Assembly: GCF_020085105.1 (NCBI RefSeq)
Contig: NC_058061.1
Span: forward strand, 7,597,284-7,661,283
Reading direction: 5' to 3'
Source of the DNA: Siniperca chuatsi
Taxonomy: Eukaryota > Chordata > Actinopteri > Centrarchiformes > Sinipercidae
Length of the DNA stretch: 64,000 nucleotides
A program made the translations under genes and the position numbers. Positions within the stretch are counted from its first letter, which is position 1. Every line of letters starts with the position of its first letter. Shown in pieces: positions 33,373 through 47,500 of this stretch. Below the pieces are notes generated by a model that was given only the letters and a program-made list of their open reading frames with translations, was not told the DNA's origin and made no database searches.

Positions 33373-33603
33373 ATCTGCCTTCATGGAATTGGTGAGAATC
33401 CGCAGTGGATCCGTGGCTGCACATGTAATCGTGGATCACAGGTGCTTGGTGTTTTTTTCAGTAGGTTTGGTTAAGTTCATACTTCTACTACAACCTGGAG
33501 AGGCAAAAGCAGGACGTTTCAACCAATTATCCATTACTTGTAGAAATCTTTTTCCACTTTTCTGCTTGCGTGCTAACTAGTTTTCAAGTACTCTTGATCT
33601 CAG

Positions 33604-35062
33604 AATCAGAATCAGAAATACTTTATTGATCCCCGAGGGGAAACTCTTTTGTTACAGCAGCTCACTATCACGTCAGTGCACACAGGAATAGAAGTACTAA
33701 GCAAAAGATATAATACACTATAATACAGGTCAGATAAATTAAGTACCAAGTGGGTATAAGTATAAAAATAAAATAAGTGTGAAGTACAAAGTGGGTTTAC
33801 CGGTTAATGATAATAATACGGTATAAAGTAATAGTGCATGAACTGCCAAGTTAAATGTAGCTTATTAGGATTATAATGAGACGGAGGATATTGCGCAGCA
33901 GTAAAAATATCAATACCAATAAATAGGGAATTTAAAACTGAAAAGAGTCTATTGCACAGCAGTATTAACACAGAATTAGCACAATTATGTCAAGTATTGC
34001 AGTGATGTTAATGATCCAATGTCCAGTTTAATGACTTAGGGTCATACAGACTAACACTTAGAGGGAGGAGTTAAACAGTTTGATGGCCACAGGCAGGAAT
34101 GACTTCCTGTGGCGCTCTGTGGTGCATTTTGGGGGATGAGTCTTCCGCTGAAGGTGCTCCTTTGTTTGACCAGCCCGTCATGGAGTGGGTGGGAGACATT
34201 GTCCAAGATGGCATGTAGTTTGGCCAGCATCCTCCTTTCTGACACCACCGACAGAGAGTCCAGCTCCACCCCCACAATGTCACTGGCCTTATGGATCAGT
34301 TTGTTGAGCCTGTTAGTGTCCGCTACCCTCAGCCTGCTGCCCCAGCATGCAACAGCATATAGGATAGCACTGGCCACCACAGACTCATAAAACATCTTCA
34401 GCCTTGTCCGGCAGATGTTGAAGGACCTCAGCCTCCTCAGGAAATAGAGGCGGCTCTGGCCCTTCCTGTAAAGAAAAGAGTTTGAGTGTTCTTAGCCCAG
34501 TCCAGTTTATTGTCCATGTGTACTCCCAGGTACTTGTAATCCTCTACCATGTCCACACTGACCCCCTGAATGGAAACCGGGGTCACTGGTGCCTTGGCCC
34601 TTCGTAGGTCTACAACCAGCTCCTTAGACTTTGTCGCATTGAGCTGCAGATGGTTCTGCTCACACCATGAAACAAAGTTCCCCACCACAGAACTGTACTC
34701 AGTCTCATCACCACCGCTGATACATCCCACCACAGCAGAGTCATCAGAAAACTTCTGAAGCTGGCAGGACTCTGTGTGGTAGCTGAAGTCTGTGGTGTAG
34801 ATGGTGAAGAGGAAGGGAGAGAGGACAGTCCCCCGAGGGGCCCCAGTGTTGCTGACCACGCTGTCCGACACACAGTGCTGCAGGCGCACATGCTGTGGTC
34901 TGCCAGTCAGCTAGTCAACAATCCAAGATACAAGGGGGGCGTCCACCTGCATCGCTGCCAGCTTTTCATCCAGCAGGGCTGGCCGGATGGTGAAAGCACT
35001 GGAGAAGTCAAAAAACATGATCCTGCTTGGCGGCTTCTCCAGGTGGGTGTGGATGCGGTTCA
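33604..35062 (-). mobile_element. LINE (Rex/CR1-like), 5' truncated, with RT
   Basis: Minus strand from about 35,062: RT motif A (IMFFDFSSAF), GAPRGTVLSPFLFTIYTTD, the SDDSAVVG catalytic block, then EDYKYLGVHMDNKLDW. After a frame break comes MFYESVVASAILYAVACW. The 3' UTR ends at the left in AGAAATACTTTATTGATCCC. Same family as 17,650-17,955 and the LINE tails in the palindrome. Several frame breaks; inactive. Confidence 0.88.
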
Positions 35063-37035
35063 GCATCACATAAAGGATAAGTCTGAGGATATTCTACATT
35101 TAGACATACATGCATTGTCCAGAAACTATTAAAACACATCAATGAGCCACACTGTTGAACATGTTTCTTCATTGCGATGATCACCCACATACACTTTAAT
35201 GTTGCCGTTAATACTCACACGAGCACCAAATATGTATTAATCTAGCGCTGAAAATAATCTCCAACAAATGCATGATTTACTCTCATTTGAGTAATGTTTG
35301 CTAAAACCTATGGTGCCCAGCTGTTTTAAGACATTTCTGAGCCTTTTTTAAAAATTAAATGATTAAATTGTGCTTCGGTTTTCAACATTTTCAGGAATGA
35401 ATGTGCTCAGGGCTGAAAGACACAGACAGGGCAAGGAAGTCAGAAAGTATTGAGAGACAGAACAACACATTGTTGGTTTTGGTCTTTTTATGGGATTTGT
35501 TCACAATAATAAAAAGCCATATCCGTTAAGACGACTATAGATTTAAAAGCCATTTTCTGCATTTCTATATGCTTTTATCATATTCTGAGCTACTTAAAAG
35601 CAACACATTATGATTAAGATGGCTATCATGCTTAGTTTAATCATTCTGCCAGAAAAGTGGTAAATATACATCAGAAAAAGCTGTTTTTCTCTCTGCATGT
35701 TTAACACAGAGCCCGACTGAACATCATATGCTGTGGTATTCAATTAGGGATATGAGCTATTCTTTGAAGAATAGGACTGGTAGAGCGTCATCTATTGCTG
35801 CATTCACTTGCACTCGGACATCGGAGTTTCGCTCCACAACTTATCATATATACATATTTTTGAATTAGATTTCCAAATCTGGGGTGGCAGCTGCCACCCT
35901 ATGCCACCCCGGTAGATCCGCCCCTGGGTAGCACATTATTTATGGCACTATCAACAGATAATGTTTCATTTGCAACTTCAAACACAACATGTAAGAAATA
36001 TATCAAAATATGAAATATATTTCACACACTGTCAATAATTTTATCAAGATCACTGTAAATTAATGTGTTAGCTTTTGTTTATGTTCAAGTCTCTAGTACT
36101 CTTTAATATGAGGAGTACATTATGATTATACCATCTCACTGTAACTCAAAATACATGCCTTTTTACTCCCTTTTTAAAAAATATAAAAATAAAAAACATT
36201 GTATAGCCACCATCTCATTGTCTTAAATTTAATGGCTTACATAGGAACATAAACCCTCTTACCTTCATGAATCCGTACTTAACTTTTACATGTTAAGATG
36301 GCAAAAGACATCAATTAATCAATGACAGACAGAGATCAATTCATCAAACTTGCTGTTGTTCTATTGCAAAACTCTACCAGTAACGTTACCACTGTTGCCA
36401 CAAACTGTCTGGGACTCACAGCGTGAGAGTGGGTCCACTTGATTACTATCCCGAGCCAGATATTTCCCTCAGGAAATAGTGGAGATTAAACACAGAGCTA
36501 AAAGCAGAGTAAATATTGATCTTATTGACCAAAGACATGTCTCTAAATAAATGGTAATGATCTGCTGGATGTGTAAATAGGCAACTGTTTGCTAACAAGT
36601 TCGCCATATCAACCTAAAAGGTGATAATATGTCAGTGTTGTGTTTACAGTTTGTTTCAGCTGCCCCCCAAAAATTTGTTAACTGAGGTCGGTACAAACAA
36701 ATATTTATATCATAATTTCTATTTTTTCAATTAGCTGATCTACTCTACAATCTTTCCATATAAGCTCTGGCAACTGCAGAAGTACCCCTGTTTGGATAAC
36801 ACTGAGCTATAATCAGAATCAGCTTTATTGGGCAAGTTTGTGTACACATACAAGGAATTTGACTCTGGTTTTAAGTTGCTCTCAATGTACTCACACACAG
36901 AACAATTTACAGGAAGACAGAAATAAACATAGAGCTAAAAACAAGGATAACAACGCTGAACAAAGGTAGGTAAATAACAACATACAATGTCTATATGCAA
37001 ATCAAACTGTTCCTGAAAATTGTAAACAAGAATAC
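35063..37035. other. Intergenic stretch with scattered repeat words
   Basis: No gene seen. Near 35,880-35,940 is the word GGGGTGGCAGCTGCCACCCT, and near 36,812-36,900 another retroelement-tail-like block (AATCAGAATCAGCTTTATTG). The rest is AT-rich and unassigned. Confidence 0.4.
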
Positions 37036-37772
37036 AATAGTAAGAAGTATTCAGATCCTTTATGTGAGTAAAAGTACTACTAGCACACTGTGAAAATACT
37101 CCACTACAAGTAAAAGTCCTGCATTCAAAACCTTACTTAAGTTAAAATATGTAAGTATTATCAACAAAATTTAGTGTTAAAAGTAAAAGCACTCATTGTG
37201 CAGTAAAACGTTCCCTGTCAGTGTTTTCCTATTATATCTGATGTTTCTGGATTAATATTACTGCTGCATTAATGTGTTTGTTGCATTTTACTGCTGTAGA
37301 TGTTTAAGGTTGAGCTGATTTTAACTACTTTATATACTGTTGGTTAGTTTAATCTACAGCAATGCATCATGGTCTATAAGATCGTCATATGTTTGTCACA
37401 TATCTCTAAAAAGTCAGCTTTTCATGAGCTCAGAAAAACAGCCCTGTTTTCAGCTTTGTGACGAAGCAAATCCAAGGAGGGTTTAAAATAGTTCATTTAG
37501 CTTAAGAAGTAGGAGGATTTTCTCAGCCCATAAAGGAACTTAATCCTTCAGTTTATCAGAAACATTCAAATTCAAAATCACCAAATTTGGAGATACATGG
37601 TTTTACCCAAAGTAACTAGCAACTAAAACTGTCAGACAAATGTAGTGTAAAGTAAAAAGTATAATATTTGCCTCTGAGATACAGTGGAGTAGAAGTATAA
37701 AGTTGCATAACATGGAAATACTCATGTAAAGTACCTCACTTCAGTAAATGCACTTGAGTAAATGCCACCACT
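37036..37772. mobile_element. hAT-like MITE, long subfamily, inverted relative to 29,453
   Basis: AGAAGTATTCAGATCCTTTA at the left to AAATGCCACCACTGG at the right. Internal CTTATAGACC-region words match 29,453-30,228 in reverse complement with few differences, so the two form a widely spaced inverted pair. Confidence 0.7.
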
Positions 37773-37889
37773 GGAAAAAACAGTGTGTATTTAAACTATA
37801 AAATATATAGTTTGTAGGTGCAGCGGATTTTTTTTAAAAATGTTAATAAATGATTAATAGGCTTTGTTGTTTACAAATCTTTGACCTCC

Positions 37890-38661
37890 GTTTTATTTTG
37901 AAAAACGTCGCCGGAAGTCGCGTGTTGCACCGGGTTTCTTGACGCTGGTTTGGAGACTAGTCCAGCTCGCCTGCATTCCTCCTCTCTCGGAAGCCTGGCC
38001 GATAGACACAGAGAAAGAAAGGGGGGAGAAAACGCCAATTATTATTCCCAACCGTGTTGGATTTTTATGAGCCACGGAGCCGACTCACACCGGACACACC
38101 GACCAGATAAGACCACGAAAAAATAACCACGTCGAGGCTGCTCCTTTGGACCTACAATAACGACAAAAAAAGGCGTGTTTTTCCTTTTATAAAGACGGGA
38201 CTTTGCGTTAATGTGCCTGTGTAGGTCAGATATCGAAAAGCAGCTTTGGTGAAGCAGCCTTTCCACGGCGGATATCTCCTTTTCTTTTCTTTTTTAAATG
38301 AGGATTTGCAAGATGGCTGGTGACAGCTATCCCTAACAAGGGCAGAAAAGCGACGTCCCCTTTAAGATTAGCAGGGTATATTTCTGTATTTCTATTAGTT
38401 AAACATATAAATATGGCTCATTTTTAAAGATAATGACTATAGATTATTTTAGCAACGACCGTCCTTGTCGGAAAATAGTGCCAATCTTGTGTTTTCATCT
38501 GTACCTGTGCTATGGTAGAAAACGATGAGGTGACGTCTGAGGTAATTTACACGATTTAATCGAGATAAGGAAGTAGAAAAATATGTTGTTGGCTAAAGGC
38601 TGAGGCGACGATAGGTGAATAAGGTGGAGACCAAAGTAAAAAGAGGCCAGAGCTGGATATA

Positions 38662-38694
<33 letters not shown>

Positions 38695-39357
38695 CTTTGG
38701 GTCAGGAGATATTTGATAGAGTGGGGAAACCAAAAGGCTCTGCAACAGCAGCCAACATTCCTGCGGATCCTAAAACCCTTTGTTTTGTGCGCAGGAGCTG
38801 GACTCGACTATTAAAACGATTAACTATGCAGTAAACAGGCTCGAAATGATGGCCCGGGTATGATTTGCTGTTTAATGAGATTATAAGGCCTTTGTTGTCG
38901 ACAGAAAACTGGTAGAAAAGCCGGGGCCTTGTGCACAGATATGCGAGCTGTGCCACATAGCAGGCGTTATTCATCAAATAGAAATGTCGCTTTTATGTCA
39001 AATTGAAAGCCTGGAGGTACCTGTGTTGTTAATTTGACGTGTAAAACAGCTTTTATTGTCTACTGCCAAACCGTCGCTGGTTGTATGTATAATTAAATTG
39101 CAGATGGAGGCTCCTCGGATACTTATTTATGATTCAGCGGACAAAAGCATTGCGCTGCGTTGTGATTATTGAGGGAATCAAGCGCCCTTGAGGTCCAGAT
39201 AAAACAAGATTCAGGTTTTAAAAGCTCTGTGTGTGTGAATAGTAATCAGGGTGTGGGCTGGAGCAGTCCTTTCTCATGGTTTTCATGCTTCGGTTGCTGG
39301 TCTGAATTGGTCCACAGTCAATCATAATCCGACGTTCACGAGAAGGAAGCTCTCAAG
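37890..39357 (+). promoter_or_regulatory. trim8 promoter and probable 5' UTR exon region
   Basis: GC-richer sequence with an ETS motif (GCCGGAAGTCGCG, about 37,910) and several CG pairs, unlike the AT-rich surroundings. A strong donor CTCTCAAG/GTAAGGGC lies at 39,357/39,358. A good acceptor (GATCTTTCAG) lies at 39,806, before the coding exon. These could join a non-coding first exon to the coding one, but the transcription start is not determined. An (AAT)n microsatellite lies at 38,663-38,692. Confidence 0.5.
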
Positions 39358-39950
39358 GTAAGGGCCCGAGCAGGCAGCAGAGAGGGATCAAGTGTCTTTT
39401 CATGTGATATACAGAGATTGATTCACTTCGTGATCATATAAGTAATTGTGTAGATATTTGGTTCTCTGTGCCTTGTTTGCATTTCATGGTTTACCTGTAT
39501 TTGGCAGGCTTTTAGCTTCCTGTAGGCCTATAAACACACACAGAAGCTGTAAAAGCAGGCCCTGTGTGTGTGTGAGTGTGAGTGTGAGAGTGATTTAGAG
39601 GAAAGGAACCGTTTACTGTAATCTGTATAACGTCAGCCCCTGCTGTGTGTGTGTTGAAATCACCAAGGTGTTGTCATCCTTGCCTGAAGCCCTCTCTGGT
39701 CAATTTTCTGGAATTTGCCTTCATGCTGCAGCAATAAGCAATATTCTGTCAGGGAGACGAGTCTAATTTGGTCACAGGGGTTGAAACATACAGACTGATC
39801 TTTCAGGACGGCATCGGGTCTGCTTTTATCTTTTTTCTCAAGACTCATTTTGAGAGTGTCAGGTTTTCTGCGAGAACAGAGAGGCCCGGAGGTCTGGTAG
39901 AAGTGGAAAACAGTTAGTGTATGCCTGCCCGCACCATGATGGCCTCTGAC

Positions 39951-42900
39951 ATGGCTGAGACGTGGAGGAACTGTTTTGAGGAGGAGCTCATCTGCCCCAT
40001 CTGCCTGCACGTGTTCTCAGATCCCATCCAGCTGCCCTGCAAGCACAACTTCTGCCGGGGCTGCATCAGCGAGGCCTGGGCCAAAGACTCTACACTGGCC
40101 CGCTGCCCTGAGTGCAATCATGCTTACAGCCAGAAGCCCAGCCTGGAGAAGAACCACAAACTGTCCAACATAGTTGAGAAGTACAACGCCCTGAGCGTGG
40201 AGAAGGCAACCACGCCGGCGCTGCAGTGCATCCTGTGCCGCCGGGGCCCGCCACTCCCCGCAGTGAAAGTCTGCCTGCGCTGCAACGCCCCGTGCTGCCA
40301 GTCCCACGTCCAGACACACCTGCAGCAGCCGTGCTCAGCCCTCGGGCACCTGTTGGTGGAGGCAGAGGCGGTGAAGGCCTGGACCTGCCTGCAGCATGAC
40401 GAGTACAGGCTGTATCACTGCGAGGCCGAGCAGACAGCGGTGTGTCAGTACTGCTGCTTCGCCCGCTGCCACCCCAGCCACGGCCATGCGGTCACTGACG
40501 TGGAGCTGCGACGCAACGACATCAGAGTAAGGAGACTTTTATATCGTACACATACATTAAACAAATACACACTTGTTTATTCACTTATTTCTGCTCAGGG
40601 CGGTGTCACACTCTGACACTGACAGAAACAAAATTACTGCGAAAGAACAAAGTATTTTGATAATAGGTTAATTGTTCATCTTTTTTTTTTTTAAGCAAAA
40701 ATGGTAAATGTTCGCTAGTTCCAGCTTCTCAAATGTGAATAATATCTTCTTTGACAGTAAACTGAATATCTTTGGGTTTTGGATTGTTGGTCAAACAAAA
40801 CAAGACATTTTAAGACCTCACCTTGGGCTCTGCGAAACTGCGATTTTGCTCTTTGCTGACATTTTATAGACTAAACGATTAATCGAGAAGGAAAAACGTT
40901 AGATTAATCGATAACTACAATAACCGTTCATTGTGGCCCAACTTGCGAAAATGTGTCAGTTCATCAGTGATCAGTAATTGTTGGCTAAGTGCCCACTCAA
41001 GTACCAAAATGTAGCTTTGTGCATTCATAACAGCATCACACAAGCCAGTGAGGTCATTTTTCATCTACTTTGTAGTCGCCATGCAGAACAAAGGACATAT
41101 TTTAAATTCATTTTTTGCCAAATAAAAGACATAAAGTGGAGGCTTTTGGGTACAAAGCTGTCTGTGATATGTTCTCAGTTGTTTATGTATTTAGCAAGTC
41201 ACTTTACTTAGTGGAAAAACAGAATTCCCCATTTTAAGAAACAATTTTGGGTGTTTTTTTTAGCCCCTGTGTGAGAGTCTTGTGCATTTTTCAGTTGTGA
41301 TCCACTCCAACCTCCATTCTCATCTGTTGGAATGACAAACAATGCAGTCGAGGGTGGAACAATGAGGGGCCCTCAGAGGGCCTTATCTCCCCAGCACAGG
41401 TGCATCCTAGCTCAGGGATCGCCATTTGTGAAGGGGGTGGAAGTGGAGGCAAGGGGTAGGGGGATTAAAGTGATTTGTCACTTGATTCTGCGGTGTACTT
41501 GGGGTTTTTTATTAACCTCTTCCTTTCCTGGGGGTTTTGTGCTCGCTGTCGTCGGTTTGAGCAGAGGTCGGATTGGTTTTCCGCCCCCTTTCTTTTTTCC
41601 AGTTTTAAAGGGGTGTGTGACAGGGCAGTTTAGTCAGAGGGAGAACCATGTAGGCTACACTGCTGACTGACTCATGTTGTTCACCCAACACCCTGTTTAG
41701 GTGTCAACTGTGTCATGCTTGGGTGTATTTCCTGTTGGTAATGCTATGACTCAGCTTTATGTATAGTTAATCGGTTGCCTGGGGCACAGGAAGGGCCATC
41801 GGATGGGACCTGGTCTGAATTTAAAAGCTGTATTACCAAAATCCTTCACATTTACAGCTTTTCCTACATTATGTATAATCAGGCTGGGCGATAAGTAGAG
41901 CCCAGTTAATTCTGGTTTTGACCCAGATACAGATATCAATATTTATCTTTAAAAAATATGATGTACTATCAGCTGAGATTACTTTTTTAGCATAAACACA
42001 TAAAAGAAACAAACATTTTTGATAAGGATCCCTTAAATATAGATATAAAAGAATTGTGAGAAAGATATGTGTTAAGTGGGACATTTTACAGTTTATTTAT
42101 TTTACATTATACAAAATAAACTCTGGAGTGCAAACTGTGTAATGGCAACAAGAGCTAGAGGGATAAATCAGCAGGGTCGATATGTCAGCTGATATTAGCT
42201 TATCACAAATATATGTCGGCCGATAAATAACAAGAAGGTGCAGTACATAAATGCCAAATATATGTTTGATGTAATTTAGAAACAGTATCGCCATTACATG
42301 GTCACAATTCTTTCAAAAATAAATCTGAAAAAATAGTTTAAAGCATCCTCTCTACCGGTATATACCGTCAATATACCGTCAACAAAGAGTTTCCCCTCAG
42401 GGATCAATAAATTATTTCTGATTCTGATATCACCTAACCCTACTGTTGTGTAGTGTGTTAGCATGCTAACATATGCTAATTAGAGCTAAAAATGAGCACT
42501 AAACACAATATACAGCTGATGGGAATGTCATAGTCATAAAACAAAGTACAGCTGCAACAGTTATTTTCATTATCGGTTAATCTGATTACTATGTCCTTGA
42601 TTAATCGATCAATCGCTTAGTCTATAAAATGTCAGAAAATTGTATTTAAAAAATTCCCATTACAATTTCCCACAGACCACGGTGACGTCATCAAAAGTCT
42701 TTGTGTTATTTTATATGGTTATTGGGTTTTTAAAAAATTCTCAAATATCTATATCTGTCGTGCTATAATGGCACTGTTTCTAAACGACTCTGTATCTTTG
42801 GCATTTCTCTACTGCGATTTCTTGTTACGTATTGACAGAAATATATGTAGATGCTGATAAATAGCATAGAAATATTGGCAATGCCGACGTATTGGTCGGG

Positions 42901-44464
42901 CTCTAGCGATTATTATCACGTATCAACTTCAACAATATCTTGATGATATGATCATATCATGAAATCACTGTACAAAATTAAAATGTTCAAAATAACTAAT
43001 CTGAGAAAATCGTTTGGGGAAAAACTAACAAAATTAATGATTTTAAGTTTTTGTTTTATGGAAGTGAAGTTATGGGTGTGATGCGAAGGGCTGCAACTAA
43101 TGATTATTTTCATTATTGGTTAATCTGATGATTATTTTCTCACGTAATTGATGAATTGTTTAGTCCAAAAAACCAACAGACCAAAAACTACAAATATTCA
43201 GTTTAATATAGAATAAGAAAAAAAGCAGAAAATCCTCACAATTGAGATCTTGAAAAATGACCTAACTTATTATTCGTTTATCAAAATAGTTGATTATTTT
43301 TCTGGTGATCAACTTATTGATTAAATCAAATCATTTCAGCTCTAGCAGTGGCTAACAGTTAAAGACAGTTCATTGCATTGAGCACGAATTTGATAATTTT
43401 ATGTGATCTTTGCATACATTTGCCACATTGTGAAATACTATATAGGTTTTATTGTCCACTAGAGCTAGACCAATTAATCGGCCGATATTAGCTTATTGTC
43501 GGGCGATAAGTAATTAGTTATATTTGAGCTAATTTAGAAACAGTGTCTCCATTACGTAGTTTGTCCACCAGAGAGGACTGACTAGTTGGATTTTTCAACT
43601 TTAAAATGTCCTGCTTGTACCTCTCAAATCTAAGCGATCCACTTCAAGTTTGTTTTTTATGTTGTGCATTTATATTAAATAAAGTACTATCTGCAGATAT
43701 ATTGATTTAGGATTTTTTTTTTTATTTATCGGCCACGGAAATCCAGTATCGGTCGGGCTGTAACCTCCACTAACATCATTAAGAATAAATATAATTTTAT
43801 TAAATAAAACAGCAGTAAATGCCATATGCTTAATGAGTGTGGCTATTGTTTAGGCCATCTTTCACTAAATAAATTGAACACAAAACAAGACTCTGCTAAA
43901 TGATTTCCTGTGCAGATATCAGATAAATAATCTTATTACATTGTGACATTGATTTTAGCCAGATCAACTCTAATCCATAAAATTCTTTTAGATATTTGTC
44001 CTCATGGTAGTAATTACAAAGACATCCTCTATGTTGAATGCACTCAAGGAATGCAGAGTGGACCCCTTCTCCACACACACACACACACACACACACACAC
44101 CACCCTTCAGGGACCCCCCTCCCCCACTCTTCATGTCCGTCAGCCCCCCACTAAATTCACCTCACTCACACCATCCACCAGCTACTCCAGGCGAGGGCCG
44201 ACCTTCCCTCTGGCCCTGCTCTCCTGCTCTGGTGGCTCTGATGGAGAAGACATTGTGGTGAAATGACAGCTAAAGAGCACCCTCCCATCTTTATACTCCC
44301 CCCTCCCTCTCTCCCTCCCCCAAAGGTATTCCATGCATTTAGTTGCCACCCCCCTCCGGGAAGCTTCGGCTCCTTCGACCCTGTTTTTCCCCTGGCTTCT
44401 GCTCGGAGCCTAACTCAATCAATCAGCACAACCAGGTCACAGTCCTGCATCTAACCATGCCAAC

Positions 44465-44543
<79 letters not shown>

Positions 44544-47500
44544 AAGATATCTAGGGCAGTGGTTCCCAACCATGTGCCACTGAGGCCCAAGAGTATGCAG
44601 GTTTTCATTCCTATCAAGCTCTACAGCAGCTGATGGCACTAATGATAAAATCAGCTGCTGCTTAGTTGGAATGATTGGATAGTGATGATGATGATGACGA
44701 CGATGGTATGTGAACAGACCTTCAGCCTGTGAAAAACAACAGATTATTGACTTGTGTGATTCATGATAGATTAAATTTTTTTAACATCCAGACTGAAATA
44801 TCTCAACAACTGTTGGATGGATTGGCATGAAATTTGTTACACACATTCATGTTTCCCTCAGGATTAATTTTATTAACTTGATGATCCCTTAACTTTTCTT
44901 CTAGATCATCATCAGGTCAACATTTTACTTTGTCCAATACTTTGGTTTAGAGCTGCAGTAATCATTATTAGTCGATCTAAAAACTTAATCTGCAAATATT
45001 TTTTGATAATCTATTAATCATTTTAGGCATTTTTCAAGCAAAAAAATGCCAAACATTTGCTGGTTTCAGCTTCTCAAATGTGAGAATTTGCTGCTTTTGT
45101 TTGTCTTACATGAGTCCCTTTGTGTTAGTACTCTCAAAACAAGCATTTTTAAGACTTCACCTTGGGCTTTTTTCACTACTTTTTGACAGTTTATAGATTA
45201 AAAACTAAAGACTAAAAACTATTCATTTAATTGAGAAATAAGTTGGCAGATTAATCTATAATGAAAATAATCATTAGTTGCAGCACTACTTTGGTTTATG
45301 ACTAAATACCTGCAAAACTAATGACCTTCCCATCAGGTTAACATTATACCTGCTTAGCATAAGCACATTAGCATTGTCACTTTGAGCATGTTAGCATGCT
45401 GATGTTGGCATTCAGCTCAAAACACTGCTCAAAACCCGAAGTAAAGTCTCACAAAGCCACGAGCATGACTGCAGACGCTTAGTGTTGTTTATTTGAATCT
45501 GGATCATATCGGCATTGCCACATTATTTTGCTCTGTACCATCTTATCAGCATGCATCTCATTCATTAAATGTTGACTGTGGATTATTCATATCTCACATT
45601 AAATATTAACAGCATGAAGGATTAGCAAATCTGTGTCAATGACATTCCTGTCAGACTTATACAATGTAGGGAGCGACATAAAGGATTGTTGATCTCATAT
45701 GGAGCCATTGATTTTGTTTTTAATTTATTTTGACCACAAGCTGAGCCGGATGGGCATCTCAGCTTGGCCCGAGCAGGCGTCTGCTGTTGTTCACATGCAA
45801 TCATCATCCTAGAAATAACAAGTGCTGTTGCCACAACATTGCCATTGCTCACAGAGCAGCATCTTTTAAAGAATAAGTACAGAGAGGAGGTTCACTGAGG
45901 GGAGAGTAGAGAGAGGAGAGCTGCTAGAGCTTTTTCTGCCTCTCTATGCCCATTTATTTATCTCTGCTCGCTGCCCCCCAGCTCCCCCAACATTAGTCCT
46001 CACTCACTAATGCAAACACAAAATAGCTGTTGGTTGCTATGACAGCACCCCCTCCTTCCTCCCCCACAGGGATTGTTGGATGGAGACTAAATTAGCCGGC
46101 TCCCAGATTCTGATATCTCAGGCATGGGGAGGGGATGCTAGTGGCTAGCTGAGGTCACAACTTCCCAAAGCTTAAGACTCACTTTTCTTTCTTTTCTGTC
46201 TCTCTTTCTCACCTCACAGCAAACCCTGTTAAGACAGCAGGAGCGTGTGGAGGAACGAGTGCAGGAGATCGAAGAACAGCTCTGCAAACTCGACTCTGAC
46301 AAGTGTGTGGTGGAGGTATGTTTTTACACCCTTCTCCTGTGGGCGTAAACACAACTACACACGTTTTCAGATTCTACACGGTGTTGCGTAATACAAAGAA
46401 AATCTCGAGTGGATTGATGTTTGTGTGTCCATGTTTGTTTCTCTACAGGACAGGGTGTGTGAGCTGAAAGAGGAGGTGCGTCTGCAGTACCAGCGGATGC
46501 ACCAGCTCCTGGAGGAGGATCTCGGTCGGACACTGGAGGCTCTGGACCGCGCTCAGGCTCGGTTCTGCCAGGAGAACGCTGCCCAGGTTTTGGCTCTGGG
46601 AGAGCAGCGCCATGAGGCCCAGAAGCTACTGAGCTCCATCCACACAGCCTTCAGTAAGGCAGAGGAGCTGAGTTTCATGAAAAACACCAAGCCTGTTAAA
46701 ATCCTCACAGACAGGTGATAGAAAAGCTCTTGGATTTTTTAAAATGTTTTGCTTTTCTGCCTGTGGGTCTATGATACGCATGTGATGTTTCCAAGCTGAC
46801 GTCTCATCTTGAATTTTGCATGTCTCTTGGCACTTGTTGTAGGTCTCAGGCATGTGTGGGCAGCAGTCTCCCTCCTTACAAAGTGGGGAATCTAAACTCT
46901 AAACTATTCCTCTCTGAAATCTCAAAGAGAGAGAAGAGCTTGAAGAGAACACTGGAAGGTAGGATCTCAAACACCTTTATCAGGGTTTAATCCAGAACGT
47001 TACTGTCATGAGTGTTTTTATTTGAATTACCACTTATGTCCTCTTATTTCCCATCTTTTCTCTTTTCTCTCAGCTCCCCTCACCCCTCCCTCGACCTTCC
47101 TGCAGTCTGTTCCTGCGTATCCCAGCGGTCAGAGCTCTGGCTCTGGAGCAGAGAAACGGAAACATTCCACTGCTTTCCCAGAGGGAAATGGGAACGTTGG
47201 AAAAAACGCTGCTCCAGGTTTCAAGGACTCCTCCTCCTCTTCCTCCTCATCTTCTTCCTCATCATTAGCCAAACAGCCCTACCTGGGCTCCGGCTCTGCC
47301 TCTGGAGAAGGGCAGTCGACTAATCAGCAGCCTCTCGGCCCCTGCGGCCCGCCTCACATCAGCGAGAGCGGCGGGACAGGAAGTGGGAGCGCCTCTCTGA
47401 CCAACCACCATTCAGGCTCTGTGTTCGGCTCCTCGCACTTTCCTCCTGGAGGCAGCAGCTCCTCACACTCCTCCCAGCAGGCCGTGCTGCCTCAATATGG

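Noticed and set aside
39921-39950. Upstream in-frame ATG as TRIM8 start
   Set aside because: The product from 39,951 (MAETWRNCFEEEL) matches the vertebrate TRIM8 start and has a good context (GACATGG); the ten extra residues have no counterpart that I know.
44074-44101. CRISPR-like regular repeats
   Set aside because: All regular short repeats in the window are microsatellites without spacers, in a vertebrate sequence.
44343-44639. ORFs through the (GT)n tract
   Set aside because: Simple repeats are open in several frames; the region is trim8 intron.
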